From Streptomyces shenzhenensis (GTDB lineage: Bacteria; Actinomycetota; Actinomycetes; Streptomycetales; Streptomycetaceae), in NCBI RefSeq assembly GCF_021462265.1, contig NZ_JAJONF010000034.1:42031-106030 (forward strand): a stretch of 64,000 nucleotides of DNA. Reading direction: 5' to 3'. A program made the position numbers and the translations under genes. Under the pieces are notes generated by a model. The model had not been told where the DNA came from. It made no database searches and saw only the letters and a program-made list of their open reading frames with translations. Below are positions 7,992 to 17,303 of the stretch, one piece after another. Every line of letters begins with the position of its first letter. Within the stretch, counting starts at the first letter, position 1.

Positions 7992-9032
7992 TCAGCTCGA
8001 CTCGCGCACCACCAGGCGGCAGGGCACGGTGTGCACCCCGGGCTCCGGCTCCGCGTCGATGGCCTGGAGCAGCCGCAGCGCGGCGATCCGCCCGATCTCG
8101 GCCAGGTTCATGTCGACGGTGGTGAGCGGCGGACGGCAGGCGAGGGCCATGGTGTCCCAGTTGTCGTAGCCGACCACCGCGATGTCCCCCGGCACGTCCT
8201 TGCCGCGCTCGCGCAGCGCCTCCGCGACACCCCGGGCGATCTGGTCGTTGCCGCAGAAGACGGCGTCCGTGTCGGGAGCCGTCCGCAGCACCGCGTCGGC
8301 GGCGCGCCGCCCCCAGGCCTCACTCCACTCCCCGAAGTGCACGCGCCCCGCGGCGAGTCGCAGGCCCGCCCCGGCCAGGTGCTCGGCGGCGTGCCGGGCG
8401 CGGTCCCGGGCGGCCTGGTGGTGCTCGGGTCCGGTGACATGGGCGATGCGGGTACGGCCGGCGGCGAGCAGGTGCTCCACGGCGAGCCGGGCGCCGCCGC
8501 GGTCGTCGGTGATGACGGAGGTGTCGGCGGGGCCGGTCGACGGGGCGAGGGCGTAGACGACCGGGATCGCCGGGTCGATGCCGGTCAGCGGCGGGCGCGG
8601 GTCGGTACGGCGGCCGGCGACGATGATGCCGTCGACGCGCCGGTCGGTGAGGGTGCGCAGATGGTGCTGCTCGCGGATGGCGTCGCCACGGGTGTCGCAG
8701 AGCAGGACGGAGATCTTCCCGGCGCCGAGCGCGTCCTCGGCACCGAGCAGGACCGGGGTGCTGAAGCGGCCGATGCCGTCCGTCGTCATCAGGCCGACCG
8801 TCCAGCTGCGGCCGCTGTGCAGGCTCTGGGCGTGCTGGTTGGGCCGGAACCCGAGCGCCCGCACCGCGTCCATGACCCGCTGCCGGGTCTCCGGGCGCAT
8901 CCGTCCGGCACCGTTCAGCGCCTTGGACGCCGTACCGACACTGACACCGGCGAGCGCGGCGACATCGGCGAGCCTGGCCCGGCCGGCTGGCGGAGAGTTC
9001 GGTGCGGGCGGAGAGCCTGGAGCAGAGGACAC
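7992..9032 (-). CDS. LacI-family transcriptional regulator
   Basis: From the GTG at 9032 the protein has 346 residues. The N-terminal LacI helix-turn-helix reads LADVAALAGVSVGTASKALN, followed by the hinge region and a periplasmic-binding-protein-like sensor domain (residues about 65-345) with VVGYDNWDTMALACRPPLTT near its end. The start at 9032 is chosen over ATG 9101 because AGGAAAAGG precedes it and it places the DNA-binding domain at the usual distance from the N-terminus. It is divergent from the GH127/ABC genes and most likely represses them in the absence of an arabinose-containing sugar. Two LacI-like boxes occur in the shared promoter region. Confidence 0.88.
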   Translation of the reverse strand: MSSAPGSPPAPNSPPAGRARLADVAALAGVSVGTASKALNGAGRMRPETRQRVMDAVRALGFRPNQHAQSLHSGRSWTVGLMTTDGIGRFSTPVLLGAEDALGAGKISVLLCDTRGDAIREQHHLRTLTDRRVDGIIVAGRRTDPRPPLTGIDPAIPVVYALAPSTGPADTSVITDDRGGARLAVEHLLAAGRTRIAHVTGPEHHQAARDRARHAAEHLAGAGLRLAAGRVHFGEWSEAWGRRAADAVLRTAPDTDAVFCGNDQIARGVAEALRERGKDVPGDIAVVGYDNWDTMALACRPPLTTVDMNLAEIGRIAALRLLQAIDAEPEPGVHTVPCRLVVRESS

Positions 9033-9047
9033 GGGCAAACCTTTTCC
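9033..9047. promoter_or_regulatory. LacI-type box overlapping the regulator's translation start
   Basis: GGGCAAACCTTTTCC is an imperfect LacI-type palindrome. Read on the minus strand it is GGAAAAGGTTTGCCC, close to the second box at 9205-9218. It covers the ribosome-binding site of the LacI gene, so binding there would give autoregulation. Confidence 0.4.
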
Positions 9048-9204
9048 TAGACGGATCCTCGGCACGGCCGCCGGCCTCGCGACGACAGAGCCGTCCCACA
9101 TCGTCGCAGCCGCTCACCTGGACCACCAGCCCTGCCGGGCAAGTTGAAAAAACTGCGCCGGGCGTCTTGACCGCTCTCCCCGGCTGCCCTGTACTTCTCG
9201 GCGA

Positions 9205-9218
9205 GAAAACGGTTGCCC
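9205..9218. promoter_or_regulatory. LacI-type box in the GH127 promoter region
   Basis: GAAAACGGTTGCCC shares the GAAAA-GGTT-GCCC pattern with the minus-strand reading of 9033-9047. It lies about 100 bases before the GH127 start, a fitting place for repression of the glycosidase and importer operon. Confidence 0.4.
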
Positions 9219-9261
9219 AAAACGGTTCCGCACATCTCCACGCTCGATATTCCAAACAATG

Positions 9262-9275
9262 TTCGATATATCGAA
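9262..9275. promoter_or_regulatory. Perfect 14-base palindrome upstream of GH127
   Basis: TTCGATATATCGAA is a perfect palindrome 42 bases before the GH127 ATG, and its half TCGATAT also occurs at 9244-9250. It differs from the LacI boxes, so it could be an additional site for this or another regulator. It is AT-rich enough to overlap a -10 region. Confidence 0.4.
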
Positions 9276-9317
9276 ACCGCGCGTCCAGGCGTCCCGTCCC
9301 TCCCCCCTCGGAGAGCC

Positions 9318-11261
9318 ATGCCCCGCACCCGCTCCGCCCTGCCCTCCCCCGCCGGCCCGGTCCGCCTCAGCCCCGATGCCCGCACCGCGCTGCGCCCGGC
9401 GGCCGTGACCGTCGACGGCGGCTTCTGGCACGACCGGCGCGCGGCCAACGCCCGCGTCTCCCTGCCGCAGGGTCCGGACCTGCTGGAGTCCGCCGGGAAC
9501 CTGCACAACCTGCGGCTGGCGGCCGGTACTGCCGAGGGGACGTTCCAGGGGGCGTACCCGTTCGTCGACACGGACGTCTACAAGTGGCTGGAGGCGGCTT
9601 CCTGGCACCTCGCCCAGGGCACCGGCGAGGGCACCGGTGACAGCACCGACGAGGCACTGGCCGCGGACGTGGCGCGGATCGTCGCCCTGGTGGCCGCGGC
9701 CCAGCAGCCCGACGGCTATCTCAACACCTGGTTCCAGCTGGTCAAGGGCGGTGAACGGTACCAGGACCTGCGCTGGGGACACGAGTTGTACTGCGCCGGA
9801 CACCTGATCCAGGCCGCGGTGGCCCACCACCGTGCCACCGGCCGCCCCGAACTTCTCGACGTCGCCCTCAGGTTCGCCGACCACATCGACTCGGTGTTCG
9901 GCCCTCCCGGCAGCGGCAGGCCGATCGACGGCATCGACGGTCACCCGGAGGTGGAGACGGCCCTGGTGGAGCTGTACCGGGAGACCGGCGAGCGCCGCTA
10001 TCTCGACCTGGCCGGGTACTTCGTCGACCGGCACGGCCATGGCCTGCTCGGCGGCGCGGCCTACTGCCAGGACCGGGTCCCGGTGCGCGCGGCGACGAAC
10101 GTCGAGGGCCACGCAGTACGGCAGTTGTACCTGCTGGCGGCGGCCGCGGACCTGGCGGCGGAGACCGGGGACACCGAACTCCGCACGGCGGCGGAGCGGC
10201 TGTGGCTCGCCATGACGACCACCAAGACCCATCTCACCGGCGGGCTCGGCGCGCACCACGACAAGGAGGACTTCGGCGACCCCTACGAACTCCCCAACGA
10301 GCGTGCCTACTGCGAGACCTGCGCCGCGATCGCCTCCGTCCAGTGGAGCTGGCGCATGGCCCTGCTCACCGGTGAGGCCCGTTACTCCGACCTGATCGAG
10401 CGCACCCTCTACAACGGCTTCCTGGCCGGCGTCTCGCTGGACGGCGAGCGGTGGCTGTACGTCAACCCGCTCCAGGTCCGCGACGGCCACACCGACACCG
10501 GCGGCGACCAGTCGGCCCGCCGCACCCGCTGGTTCCGCTGCGCCTGCTGCCCGCCCAACGTGATGCGGCTGCTGGCGAGCCTGGAGCACTATCTGGCGTC
10601 GAGCGACGAACAGGGCCTGCAGATCCACCAGTTCGTCACCGGAACGTACACGGCCGACCGGGTCCGGGTGCGGGCCGAGACGGACTACCCCTGGCACGGC
10701 ACGATCGCGTTCACCGTCGAGGAGACCCCGTCCGACGGCCCCTGGACGCTGTCGCTGCGCATCCCCGAGTGGTGCCGTGAGTTCCGGGTGCGGTGCGGCG
10801 AGGAGACGTACGACTCCGCGCTCGACCACGGGTGGCTGCGGCTGGCACGGACCTGGGCGCCGGGCGACCAGGTGGTGCTGGAACTCGCCCTGGAGCCGCG
10901 GCTCACCGCCGCCGACCCGCGCGTGGACGCCGTACGCGGCTGTGTGGCCATCGAACGCGGGCCGCTCGTGCACTGCCTGGAGCAGGTCGACCATCCGGGT
11001 GGCGGTCTGGACGACGTCGTCCTCGACCCGTCCCGCCCGCTCGCCGTGAAGCACCGCCCGGACCTGCTCGGCGGGGTCACCACCGTGGTGGCCGCGGGCC
11101 GGCGGCGCCGCGTCCCCGACCGGGGCTGGTGGCCGTACGCCCCCGCCCACGGTGTTCCCGCCGAAGCCGACGGCGAGCCGGTCGAGTTGACCGCGATCCC
11201 GTACCACGTCTGGGCCAACCGCGAGGACGGCAGCATGCGCGTCTGGCTCCCCACCTCCTGA
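9318..11261 (+). CDS. GH127 beta-L-arabinofuranosidase
   Basis: The 647-residue protein has no signal peptide, so it acts inside the cell. It carries the metal-thiolate catalytic site of GH127: Glu333 and Cys335 in YCETCA, and Cys410-Cys411 in CACCPPN. This parallels the Glu/Cys zinc site of Bifidobacterium HypBA1, where one cysteine is the nucleophile. Family members release L-arabinose from beta-L-arabinofuranosyl oligosaccharides such as those on hydroxyproline residues of plant glycoproteins. Start ATG 9318 follows GGAGAG; the longer frame from 9213 would swallow the operator. It is first in an operon with the sugar importer. Confidence 0.88.
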   Translation: MPRTRSALPSPAGPVRLSPDARTALRPAAVTVDGGFWHDRRAANARVSLPQGPDLLESAGNLHNLRLAAGTAEGTFQGAYPFVDTDVYKWLEAASWHLAQGTGEGTGDSTDEALAADVARIVALVAAAQQPDGYLNTWFQLVKGGERYQDLRWGHELYCAGHLIQAAVAHHRATGRPELLDVALRFADHIDSVFGPPGSGRPIDGIDGHPEVETALVELYRETGERRYLDLAGYFVDRHGHGLLGGAAYCQDRVPVRAATNVEGHAVRQLYLLAAAADLAAETGDTELRTAAERLWLAMTTTKTHLTGGLGAHHDKEDFGDPYELPNERAYCETCAAIASVQWSWRMALLTGEARYSDLIERTLYNGFLAGVSLDGERWLYVNPLQVRDGHTDTGGDQSARRTRWFRCACCPPNVMRLLASLEHYLASSDEQGLQIHQFVTGTYTADRVRVRAETDYPWHGTIAFTVEETPSDGPWTLSLRIPEWCREFRVRCGEETYDSALDHGWLRLARTWAPGDQVVLELALEPRLTAADPRVDAVRGCVAIERGPLVHCLEQVDHPGGGLDDVVLDPSRPLAVKHRPDLLGGVTTVVAAGRRRRVPDRGWWPYAPAHGVPAEADGEPVELTAIPYHVWANREDGSMRVWLPTS

Positions 11262-11293
11262 GACACCCCGTCCTACGACAACGAGGTCACCCC

Positions 11294-12532
11294 GTGATAC
11301 CCACCCGCCGTACCCTCATGGCCGTCGCCACGGCCGCCCTTCTCCCCCTCACCGCCTGCGGTGGCGGTTCCGGCTCCTCGGGATCGTCGTCCTCGGCCGG
11401 CGGGACGTACACCTTCTGGGACCCGTACCCGCAGTTCGACGCCTCCTCGGACTGGGGCAGGCGGGTCACCGCGTGCGGCACCGCGGCCGGGGTGAAGCTC
11501 AAGCGGACCGCCTACGACACCACCGACCTCGGCAACAAGGCCCTGCTGGCCGCGCAGCAGGGCAACGCGCCGGACGTGATGCTGGTCGACAACCCGGTGG
11601 TCTCCACGCTGGTGGAGGCGGGGATCCTCAACAAGACGAGCGACCTGCGCCTGGACACCTCGTCGATCCAGAAGAACATCATCGGCGCCGGCACGATCGA
11701 CGGCGCCTCCTACGGCGTGCCGATCGGCGCCAACACCCTCGCGCTCTACTACAACAAGAAGGTCCTCACCGCGGCCGGCGTCGACCCGGGCTCGGTCCGG
11801 GACTGGGCGTCGCTCACCGCCGCGCTGAAGAAGGTCAAGGCGGCCGGCAAGAAGGGGATCACGTTCTCGGCGATCAACACCGAGGAAGGCAGCTTCCAGT
11901 TCCTGCCGTGGTTCTGGGGCGCGGGGGGCGACCTCACCGAACTCGACTCCGCCAAGGGAGTCGCCGCGCTGTCGTTGTGGAAGCAGTGGGTGGACGCGGG
12001 GTACGCGCCGAAGGACGTGCTGCAGAACACCCAGACCACCAGCTGGCAGGAGTTCGCCACCGGCGACTACGCGTTCAGCGAGAACGGCACCTGGCAACTG
12101 GGCAACGCCGACCAGGCCGGCTTCTCGTACGGGGTCATCAACATCCCCGCGCAGAACGGCGGTTCGGCCCCGGTGCCGACAGGCGGCGAGTTCGTCACCG
12201 TGCCCGTCCAGCAGGACACCTCGCGCTACGCGGTCAGCAAGAAGATCGTCAGCTGTCTGACCAGCGACTCCAGTCTGCTGGCCACCGACACCACACTCAT
12301 GTACGTGGCGCCGACCTCCGCCGTGCAGAGCGAACAGGTCGAGAAAAACGCGGAGTTGAAGCCGTGGGTGGCGGCGGTCGCGGCGGCCCGGGGCCGGACC
12401 AGCGGCGGTCTGGGCACCAAGTACCCGACGATCTCGCAGCCGATGTGGACGGCCGTCCAGGCGGCGCTCTCCGGGAGCAAGAGCCCCCAGGACGCCCTGG
12501 CCACCGCCCAGTCCAGCGCGCGGAAGGGCTAG
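11294..12532 (+). CDS. Sugar ABC transporter substrate-binding lipoprotein
   Basis: The 412-residue protein begins with a basic N-region, a hydrophobic core and the lipobox LTAC, followed by a Gly/Ser linker, so it is a membrane-anchored extracellular binding protein. The remainder has the family 1 solute-binding pattern, for example APDVMLVDNPVVSTLVEAG and SYGVPIGANTLALYYNKKVL. GTG 11294 is the preferred start because it keeps the basic N-region; ATG 11318 is an alternative. Two permease genes follow at once, but no ATPase gene is nearby, as is common in Streptomyces, where a shared MsiK ATPase energises sugar importers. The likely cargo is an arabino-oligosaccharide. Confidence 0.87.
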   Translation: MIPTRRTLMAVATAALLPLTACGGGSGSSGSSSSAGGTYTFWDPYPQFDASSDWGRRVTACGTAAGVKLKRTAYDTTDLGNKALLAAQQGNAPDVMLVDNPVVSTLVEAGILNKTSDLRLDTSSIQKNIIGAGTIDGASYGVPIGANTLALYYNKKVLTAAGVDPGSVRDWASLTAALKKVKAAGKKGITFSAINTEEGSFQFLPWFWGAGGDLTELDSAKGVAALSLWKQWVDAGYAPKDVLQNTQTTSWQEFATGDYAFSENGTWQLGNADQAGFSYGVINIPAQNGGSAPVPTGGEFVTVPVQQDTSRYAVSKKIVSCLTSDSSLLATDTTLMYVAPTSAVQSEQVEKNAELKPWVAAVAAARGRTSGGLGTKYPTISQPMWTAVQAALSGSKSPQDALATAQSSARKG

Positions 12533-12539
12533 GACCGGC

Positions 12540-13499
12540 ATGACCGTCGCCCGGGTCGACCGGCCGCGGCGAGCACCGGCCGCCGCGGTGCGGGCGAGCG
12601 ACACCGGCGCCCGCTGTCTGCGCCGCAGGCGGCGGCTGACCGCGCTCGCCTTCGTGGCTCCCCTGCTCGTCTACCTCGCCGCCTTCTACCTCTATCCGCT
12701 GTACCGCAACCTCGACCTCAGCCTGCGCGACTACACCGTGCGCTCCTTCGTGGCGGGCGACGCGCCGTTCTCCGGCTGGGACAACTTCCGCACGGTGCTG
12801 GGCGATCCGACGTTCGGGCCGGCGATGCGGCACACCATGGTCTTCACCTTCGTGTCGATCGCCTTCCAGTACGCGATCGGGCTCGCCCTCGCGGTCTTCT
12901 TCAACCGGCACTTCCGGCTGTCGACCGTGCTGCGGGCGCTGTTCCTGATCCCCTGGCTGCTGCCGCTGATCGTGTCGGCGTCGACGTGGTCGTGGATGTT
13001 CAACAGCGAGTCGGGGGTGGTGAACTACCTCCTGCACTTCCTCGGCGTGGCCCCCGTCGGCTGGCTGACCTCGCCCACCTGGGCGCTGGCCTCGGTGATC
13101 ATCGCCAACATCTGGATCGGCATCCCCTTCAACCTGGTCATCCTGCACAGCGGCCTGCAGAACATCCCCGGTGAGCTGTACGAGGCCGCGGCCCTGGACG
13201 GGGCGGGCGCCTGGCAGCAGTTCCGCCGGATCACCTTCCCGCTGCTGCGCCCGGTGTCGGCGATCACCCTGCTGCTGGGGCTCGTCTACACCCTCAAGGT
13301 GTTCGACCTGATCTGGATCATGACCAAGGGCGGGCCCGGCGACGCCTCCTCCACCCTGGCCACCTGGTCGTACCAGCTCGGCTTCGGCACGCTGCTGCCC
13401 CGGTTCGGCCCGGGCGCCGCGGTCGGCGACATCCTCATCCTCATCGCGCTGGCCTTCGGCCTCCTGTACATCCGCGTCCAGAGGAGGCAGGAGTCATGA
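12540..13499 (+). CDS. Sugar ABC transporter permease, MalF-type
   Basis: The 319-residue membrane protein has about six helices, and the inner-membrane EAA loop reads YEAAALDGAGAWQQFRRITFPLL, the contact site for the ATPase. It is the first of two permeases, 7 bases after the binding-protein gene. A basic N-terminal tail of about 30 residues precedes the first helix. Its stop overlaps the ATG of the next permease by 4 bases, as expected for a fixed heterodimer. Confidence 0.88.
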   Translation: MTVARVDRPRRAPAAAVRASDTGARCLRRRRRLTALAFVAPLLVYLAAFYLYPLYRNLDLSLRDYTVRSFVAGDAPFSGWDNFRTVLGDPTFGPAMRHTMVFTFVSIAFQYAIGLALAVFFNRHFRLSTVLRALFLIPWLLPLIVSASTWSWMFNSESGVVNYLLHFLGVAPVGWLTSPTWALASVIIANIWIGIPFNLVILHSGLQNIPGELYEAAALDGAGAWQQFRRITFPLLRPVSAITLLLGLVYTLKVFDLIWIMTKGGPGDASSTLATWSYQLGFGTLLPRFGPGAAVGDILILIALAFGLLYIRVQRRQES

Positions 13500-14317
13500 A
13501 ATCCCGTACGGGCAAGCGCCGTCACACCGTCATCGGCCTCCTGCTCACCGCGCTGATGCTGTTCCCGGTGTACTGGATGGTCAACGTGTCCCTCACCCCG
13601 CAGCGGGACATGCGCAAGAGTCCGCCGGACCTGCTCCCGCTGCACCCCACCTTCGAGGGCTACCGGGCGGTCCTCGACGACCAGCTCCCCTACCTCGGCA
13701 CCAGCCTGCTGATCGGCCTGGGCACGGTCGCCCTCACCCTTCTCCTCGCCGCCCCCGCCGGCTTCGCGCTGGCCAAGCTCCGCCCGCGCGGCACCGGCGC
13801 CCTCGGCCTGGCGCTCCTCATCGCGCAGATGATCCCCGGGATCGTCATGGCGATGGGCTTCTACGGCATCTTCCTGGACCTCGGTCTGCTCAACTCCTGG
13901 TGGGGACTGATCGTCGCGGACTCCACCATCGCCGTGCCCTTCGGCGTCATGATCTTCACCGCGTTCATGTCGGGCATCCCCGGCGAACTCGTCTCGGCCG
14001 CCCGGATCGACGGCGCCGGCGCCTGGCGCACCTTCCGGTCGGTGGTACTCCCGCTGAGCCGCAACGCGATCGTCACCGTCTCGCTGTTCGGCTTCCTGTG
14101 GGCCTGGTCCGACTTCGTCTTCGCCAACACCCTGGACGGCGGCGGCGGTTGGAAGCCGATCACGCTCGGCATCTACAAGTACATCGGCAACAACAACCAG
14201 GAGTGGAACGCAATCATGGCCACCGCCGTGGTCGCGTCGGTCCCCGCGGCCGTCCTCCTCGTCCTCGCCCAGCGCTATGTGGCCGCGGGCGTGACCGCGG
14301 GCGCGGTGAAGGACTGA
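13496..14317 (+). CDS. Sugar ABC transporter permease, MalG-type
   Basis: The 273-residue membrane protein has about six helices. Its EAA-like loop reads VSAARIDGAGAWRTFRSVVLPL, and PVYWMVNVSLTP lies after the first helix, as in MalG-type subunits. It should pair with the upstream permease to form the transmembrane pore. The gene is followed after 39 bases by the secreted glycosidase, so import and extracellular digestion are probably co-transcribed. Confidence 0.88.
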   Translation: MKSRTGKRRHTVIGLLLTALMLFPVYWMVNVSLTPQRDMRKSPPDLLPLHPTFEGYRAVLDDQLPYLGTSLLIGLGTVALTLLLAAPAGFALAKLRPRGTGALGLALLIAQMIPGIVMAMGFYGIFLDLGLLNSWWGLIVADSTIAVPFGVMIFTAFMSGIPGELVSAARIDGAGAWRTFRSVVLPLSRNAIVTVSLFGFLWAWSDFVFANTLDGGGGWKPITLGIYKYIGNNNQEWNAIMATAVVASVPAAVLLVLAQRYVAAGVTAGAVKD

Positions 14318-14356
14318 ACCCCGCAACTCCCCCACCCTTCTGAGGAGATCCATGCC

Positions 14357-16090
14357 ATGAGCCGCATCCCCCGCAGAGCCGTACTCGGTGCCGTGGTCCT
14401 CACCGCCGCCGCCCTCGGCCTCACCGCCCCCGCCCAGGCGGCACCCACCGCCGCCACCACCCTCGTGGTGAGCGCCGACCAGACCCTGCGCCCGGTCACA
14501 CACGTGGCCTCGGGCAGCCTGTACGGACTGGACACCGCGAGCGTGCCGGCCGACAGCCTGGTCGAGCCGCTCAGGCCGAACACCTTCGTACAGATGGCGC
14601 CCGGCGGCAGCCAGCTGCCCAACGGCGAGCCCGCTCCCGGCGGTGACGCCCTGGTGGTGGCCCCCGAGGCGGCGAAGGCCGGCGCCAAGGTCGTCGTACG
14701 GATGCCGGATTGGTACCCGAACTTCCCCTACAAATGGGTGAGTTGGAGCGACTGGCTGTCGGCCGTGGACAAGCAGGTCGCATCCGTGCGGTCGTCCGGC
14801 GCGACGAACATCAGCGCCTACGAACTGTGGAACGAACCCGACGGCACCTGGAACACCTCGGCGGCGGGCGCCTTCGACGACGGCTGGTCACGGACGTACA
14901 AGGAGGTGCGTTCGAAGGACACCGGCACGCCCATCCAGGGGCCCAGCTTCGCGACGTACACCGACAGCAAGATGAAGACGTTCCTCCAGGACGCCATCGC
15001 GAACAACGCCGTGCCCGGCATCATCAGCTGGCACGAGCTGCAGAGCAGCGCGAACATCGCCGCGCACGTGGCCGACTACCGGGCGCTGGAGTCGAGCCTC
15101 GGTCTCAGCCCCCGCCCGATCGCCATCGAGGAGTACGCCGCCCCGAGCGAGGTCGGCGTCCCCGGTCCGCTCGCGAGCTATGTCGCCAAGTTCGAGCGGG
15201 CCGGCGTGCACGACGCGGAACTCGCCTTCTGGAACCACTACGGCACCCTCGGTGACACCCTCACCGACACCGGCGGCTCACCCAACGGCGCCTACTGGCT
15301 GTACAAGTGGTACGGCGACATGTCGGGGAACATGCTCGTCACCACGCCCGCGGCCCAGACCGGCATCGACGGCTTCGCCTCCCGCAACAGCGCGGGCAAC
15401 CAGATCAGCGTGGTCACCGGCGGCTGCACAGGTTCGTGCGCGGTCACGATCAACGGACTGTCGTCACTTTCCGCGTTCGGCGGCACCGTGCACGTCAAGC
15501 TGGAGTACACCCCGTCCAAGGGCCGGACGACCGCCACCGCCGGGCCGGTGACCGTCTCGGACACCGACTACCCGGTCAGCGGCGGCTCGATCACCGTCCC
15601 GGTGGCGATGAACGCCTCCGACGGCTACCGCCTGACCGTCACCCCGAGCGGCACCGCCGCCTCACTGGCCGGCCGGTACCAGATCACCAACAGGAACAGC
15701 GGCCTCGCCCTCGACACCAGCGGCGCGGGCACCGCCCAGGGCACCGCGGTCGTCCAGGCGACCTCCACCACGGGCACCGACCAGAACTGGACCCTGGTGG
15801 CCGCGGGCAGCGGCCTCTACAAGATCCAGCAGCAGGCGAGCGGTCTGCTCCTCGGCATCACCAACGCGGGCACCAGCGCCGGCGGCACCGCCCTGATCTG
15901 GGGCGACAACGGCACCACCGACCACCTCTGGCAGCTGATCCCGTCCGGCGACGGCTACTACAAGATCGCGAACCACAACAGCGGACTGCTGCTCGGCGTG
16001 ACCGGCATGAGCACCTCGTCGGGCGCCCAGGTGCTCCAGTGGGACGACAACGGCACCGCCGACCACCTGTGGAAGCTGACGGCGCGCTGA
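14357..16090 (+). CDS. Secreted clan-A-like glycoside hydrolase with C-terminal ricin-type lectin domain
   Basis: The 577-residue protein has a signal peptide ending APAQAAP and a TIM-barrel-like catalytic half (about 35-335). ELWNEPDG places Glu160 as probable acid/base, and IAIEEYAAP places Glu258 or Glu259 as probable nucleophile, as in GH39/GH5-like enzymes. A linker beta domain follows. Residues about 435-577 hold ricin-type repeats: GRYQITNRNSGLALD, YKIQQQASGLLLG and YKIANHNSGLLLG, each ending in a QxW-like DHLW or DQNW. The secreted enzyme probably cuts an arabinose-containing polymer or glycoprotein to feed the importer. The exact GH family could not be fixed. The start used is the second of two close ATGs after GAGGAG. 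Confidence 0.78.
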   Translation: MSRIPRRAVLGAVVLTAAALGLTAPAQAAPTAATTLVVSADQTLRPVTHVASGSLYGLDTASVPADSLVEPLRPNTFVQMAPGGSQLPNGEPAPGGDALVVAPEAAKAGAKVVVRMPDWYPNFPYKWVSWSDWLSAVDKQVASVRSSGATNISAYELWNEPDGTWNTSAAGAFDDGWSRTYKEVRSKDTGTPIQGPSFATYTDSKMKTFLQDAIANNAVPGIISWHELQSSANIAAHVADYRALESSLGLSPRPIAIEEYAAPSEVGVPGPLASYVAKFERAGVHDAELAFWNHYGTLGDTLTDTGGSPNGAYWLYKWYGDMSGNMLVTTPAAQTGIDGFASRNSAGNQISVVTGGCTGSCAVTINGLSSLSAFGGTVHVKLEYTPSKGRTTATAGPVTVSDTDYPVSGGSITVPVAMNASDGYRLTVTPSGTAASLAGRYQITNRNSGLALDTSGAGTAQGTAVVQATSTTGTDQNWTLVAAGSGLYKIQQQASGLLLGITNAGTSAGGTALIWGDNGTTDHLWQLIPSGDGYYKIANHNSGLLLGVTGMSTSSGAQVLQWDDNGTADHLWKLTAR

Positions 16091-16120
16091 CCTGTGCCCC
16101 AGTGATCCCGAGCACATCCC

Positions 16121-16153
16121 TGCGGGGCGACGAGCCGCTTTCGTCGCCCCGCA
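16121..16153 (+). terminator. Terminator of the GH127/ABC/glycosidase operon
   Basis: TGCGGGGCGACGA and TCGTCGCCCCGCA form a perfect 13-base stem with a 7-base loop, 31 bases after the glycosidase stop. The T-tract is weak, which is normal for Streptomyces terminators. Confidence 0.8.
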
Positions 16154-16337
16154 CCGCCCTTTCCGGTTGACGCACAGCCGGAAGGAACCGGGCGGCCGGG
16201 GCGGCCGGCACCCGCCTCTCCGCGCCGGACGCGAGGCGGGACACCCACCGGCCGGTCCTCGGCAATGTGAGGGACGGATTCCGTACGAGCGGCTGACCGC
16301 TCGGCAAGGGGGACCTTCGGCCGCTAGGTTGTCCGGC

Positions 16338-17303
16338 ATGAGCAACCTTGACCGCGCGCCCGTTCCGAGCGTGTGCGGCGGCCGCGGATTCGTCGTCGCC
16401 GAACCCGTCCGCGAACTGCTGAGCCCCCGCCATGTGCAACTCGGCGAGTCGACCGAGGTGCGCCGGCTGCTGCCGAACCTCGGCCGGCGCATGATCGGCG
16501 CCTGGGCGTTCGTCGACCACTACGGCCCCGACGACATCGCCGACGAGCCCGGGATGCAGGTGCCGCCACACCCGCACATCGGGCTGCAGACGGTCAGCTG
16601 GCTGCACCAGGGCGAGGTCCTGCACCGCGACTCGACCGGCAGTCTCCAGACGATCCGCCCGCGTGAACTCGGGCTGATGACCTCGGGCCGGGCGATCAGC
16701 CACTCCGAGGAGAGCCCCCGGCCGCACGCCCGCTACCTGCACGGGGCGCAGCTGTGGGTGGCCCTCCCTGACTCCCACCGCCACACGGACCCGAGGTTCG
16801 AACACCACCCCGACCTGCCGACGGTCACGGCTCCCGGCCTGCGGGCCACGGTCATCCTCGGCTCTCTCGACGGCGCCACGTCCCCCGGTACGACGTTCAC
16901 CCCCATCGTCGGCGCGGACCTCACCCTCGCCCAGGGCACCGACCTGCGCCTTCCCCTGGAGCCCGACTTCGAGTACGGCGTCCTGGCGATGTCCGGCGAG
17001 GTGCGCGTCGACGGCGTTCCGGTGCTCCCGGGCTCCATGCTCTACCTGGGCTGCGGCCGTCTGGAACTCCCCCTGCGCGCGGAGTCGGACGCGTCGATCA
17101 TGCTCCTGGGCGGCGAGCCGTTCGAGGAGGAGCTGATCATGTGGTGGAACTTCATCGCCCGTTCCCAAGACGAGATCGTACAGGCCCGGGAGGACTGGGA
17201 GAAGGGGGCCCGTTTCGGCGAGGTGACGGGGTATGACGGGGCACCGCTGTCGGCACCGGAGATGCCACCGACACCACTCAAACCACGCGGACGAGCGCGC
17301 TGA
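16338..17303 (+). CDS. Pirin-family cupin protein
   Basis: The 321-residue protein has the pirin double-cupin pattern. The N-terminal metal-binding motif PHPHIGLQTVSWLHQGEVLH supplies His/His/His/Glu ligands, and LMTSGRAISHSEES follows. The C-terminal cupin includes MLLGGEPFEEELIMWWNFI, the conserved pirin C-terminal stretch. Some pirins are quercetin dioxygenases, others act as redox sensors, and the substrate cannot be told here. It stands alone after a terminator, and start ATG 16338 is preferred to the in-frame 16167 because the extra residues have no family resemblance. Confidence 0.87.
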   Translation: MSNLDRAPVPSVCGGRGFVVAEPVRELLSPRHVQLGESTEVRRLLPNLGRRMIGAWAFVDHYGPDDIADEPGMQVPPHPHIGLQTVSWLHQGEVLHRDSTGSLQTIRPRELGLMTSGRAISHSEESPRPHARYLHGAQLWVALPDSHRHTDPRFEHHPDLPTVTAPGLRATVILGSLDGATSPGTTFTPIVGADLTLAQGTDLRLPLEPDFEYGVLAMSGEVRVDGVPVLPGSMLYLGCGRLELPLRAESDASIMLLGGEPFEEELIMWWNFIARSQDEIVQAREDWEKGARFGEVTGYDGAPLSAPEMPPTPLKPRGRAR

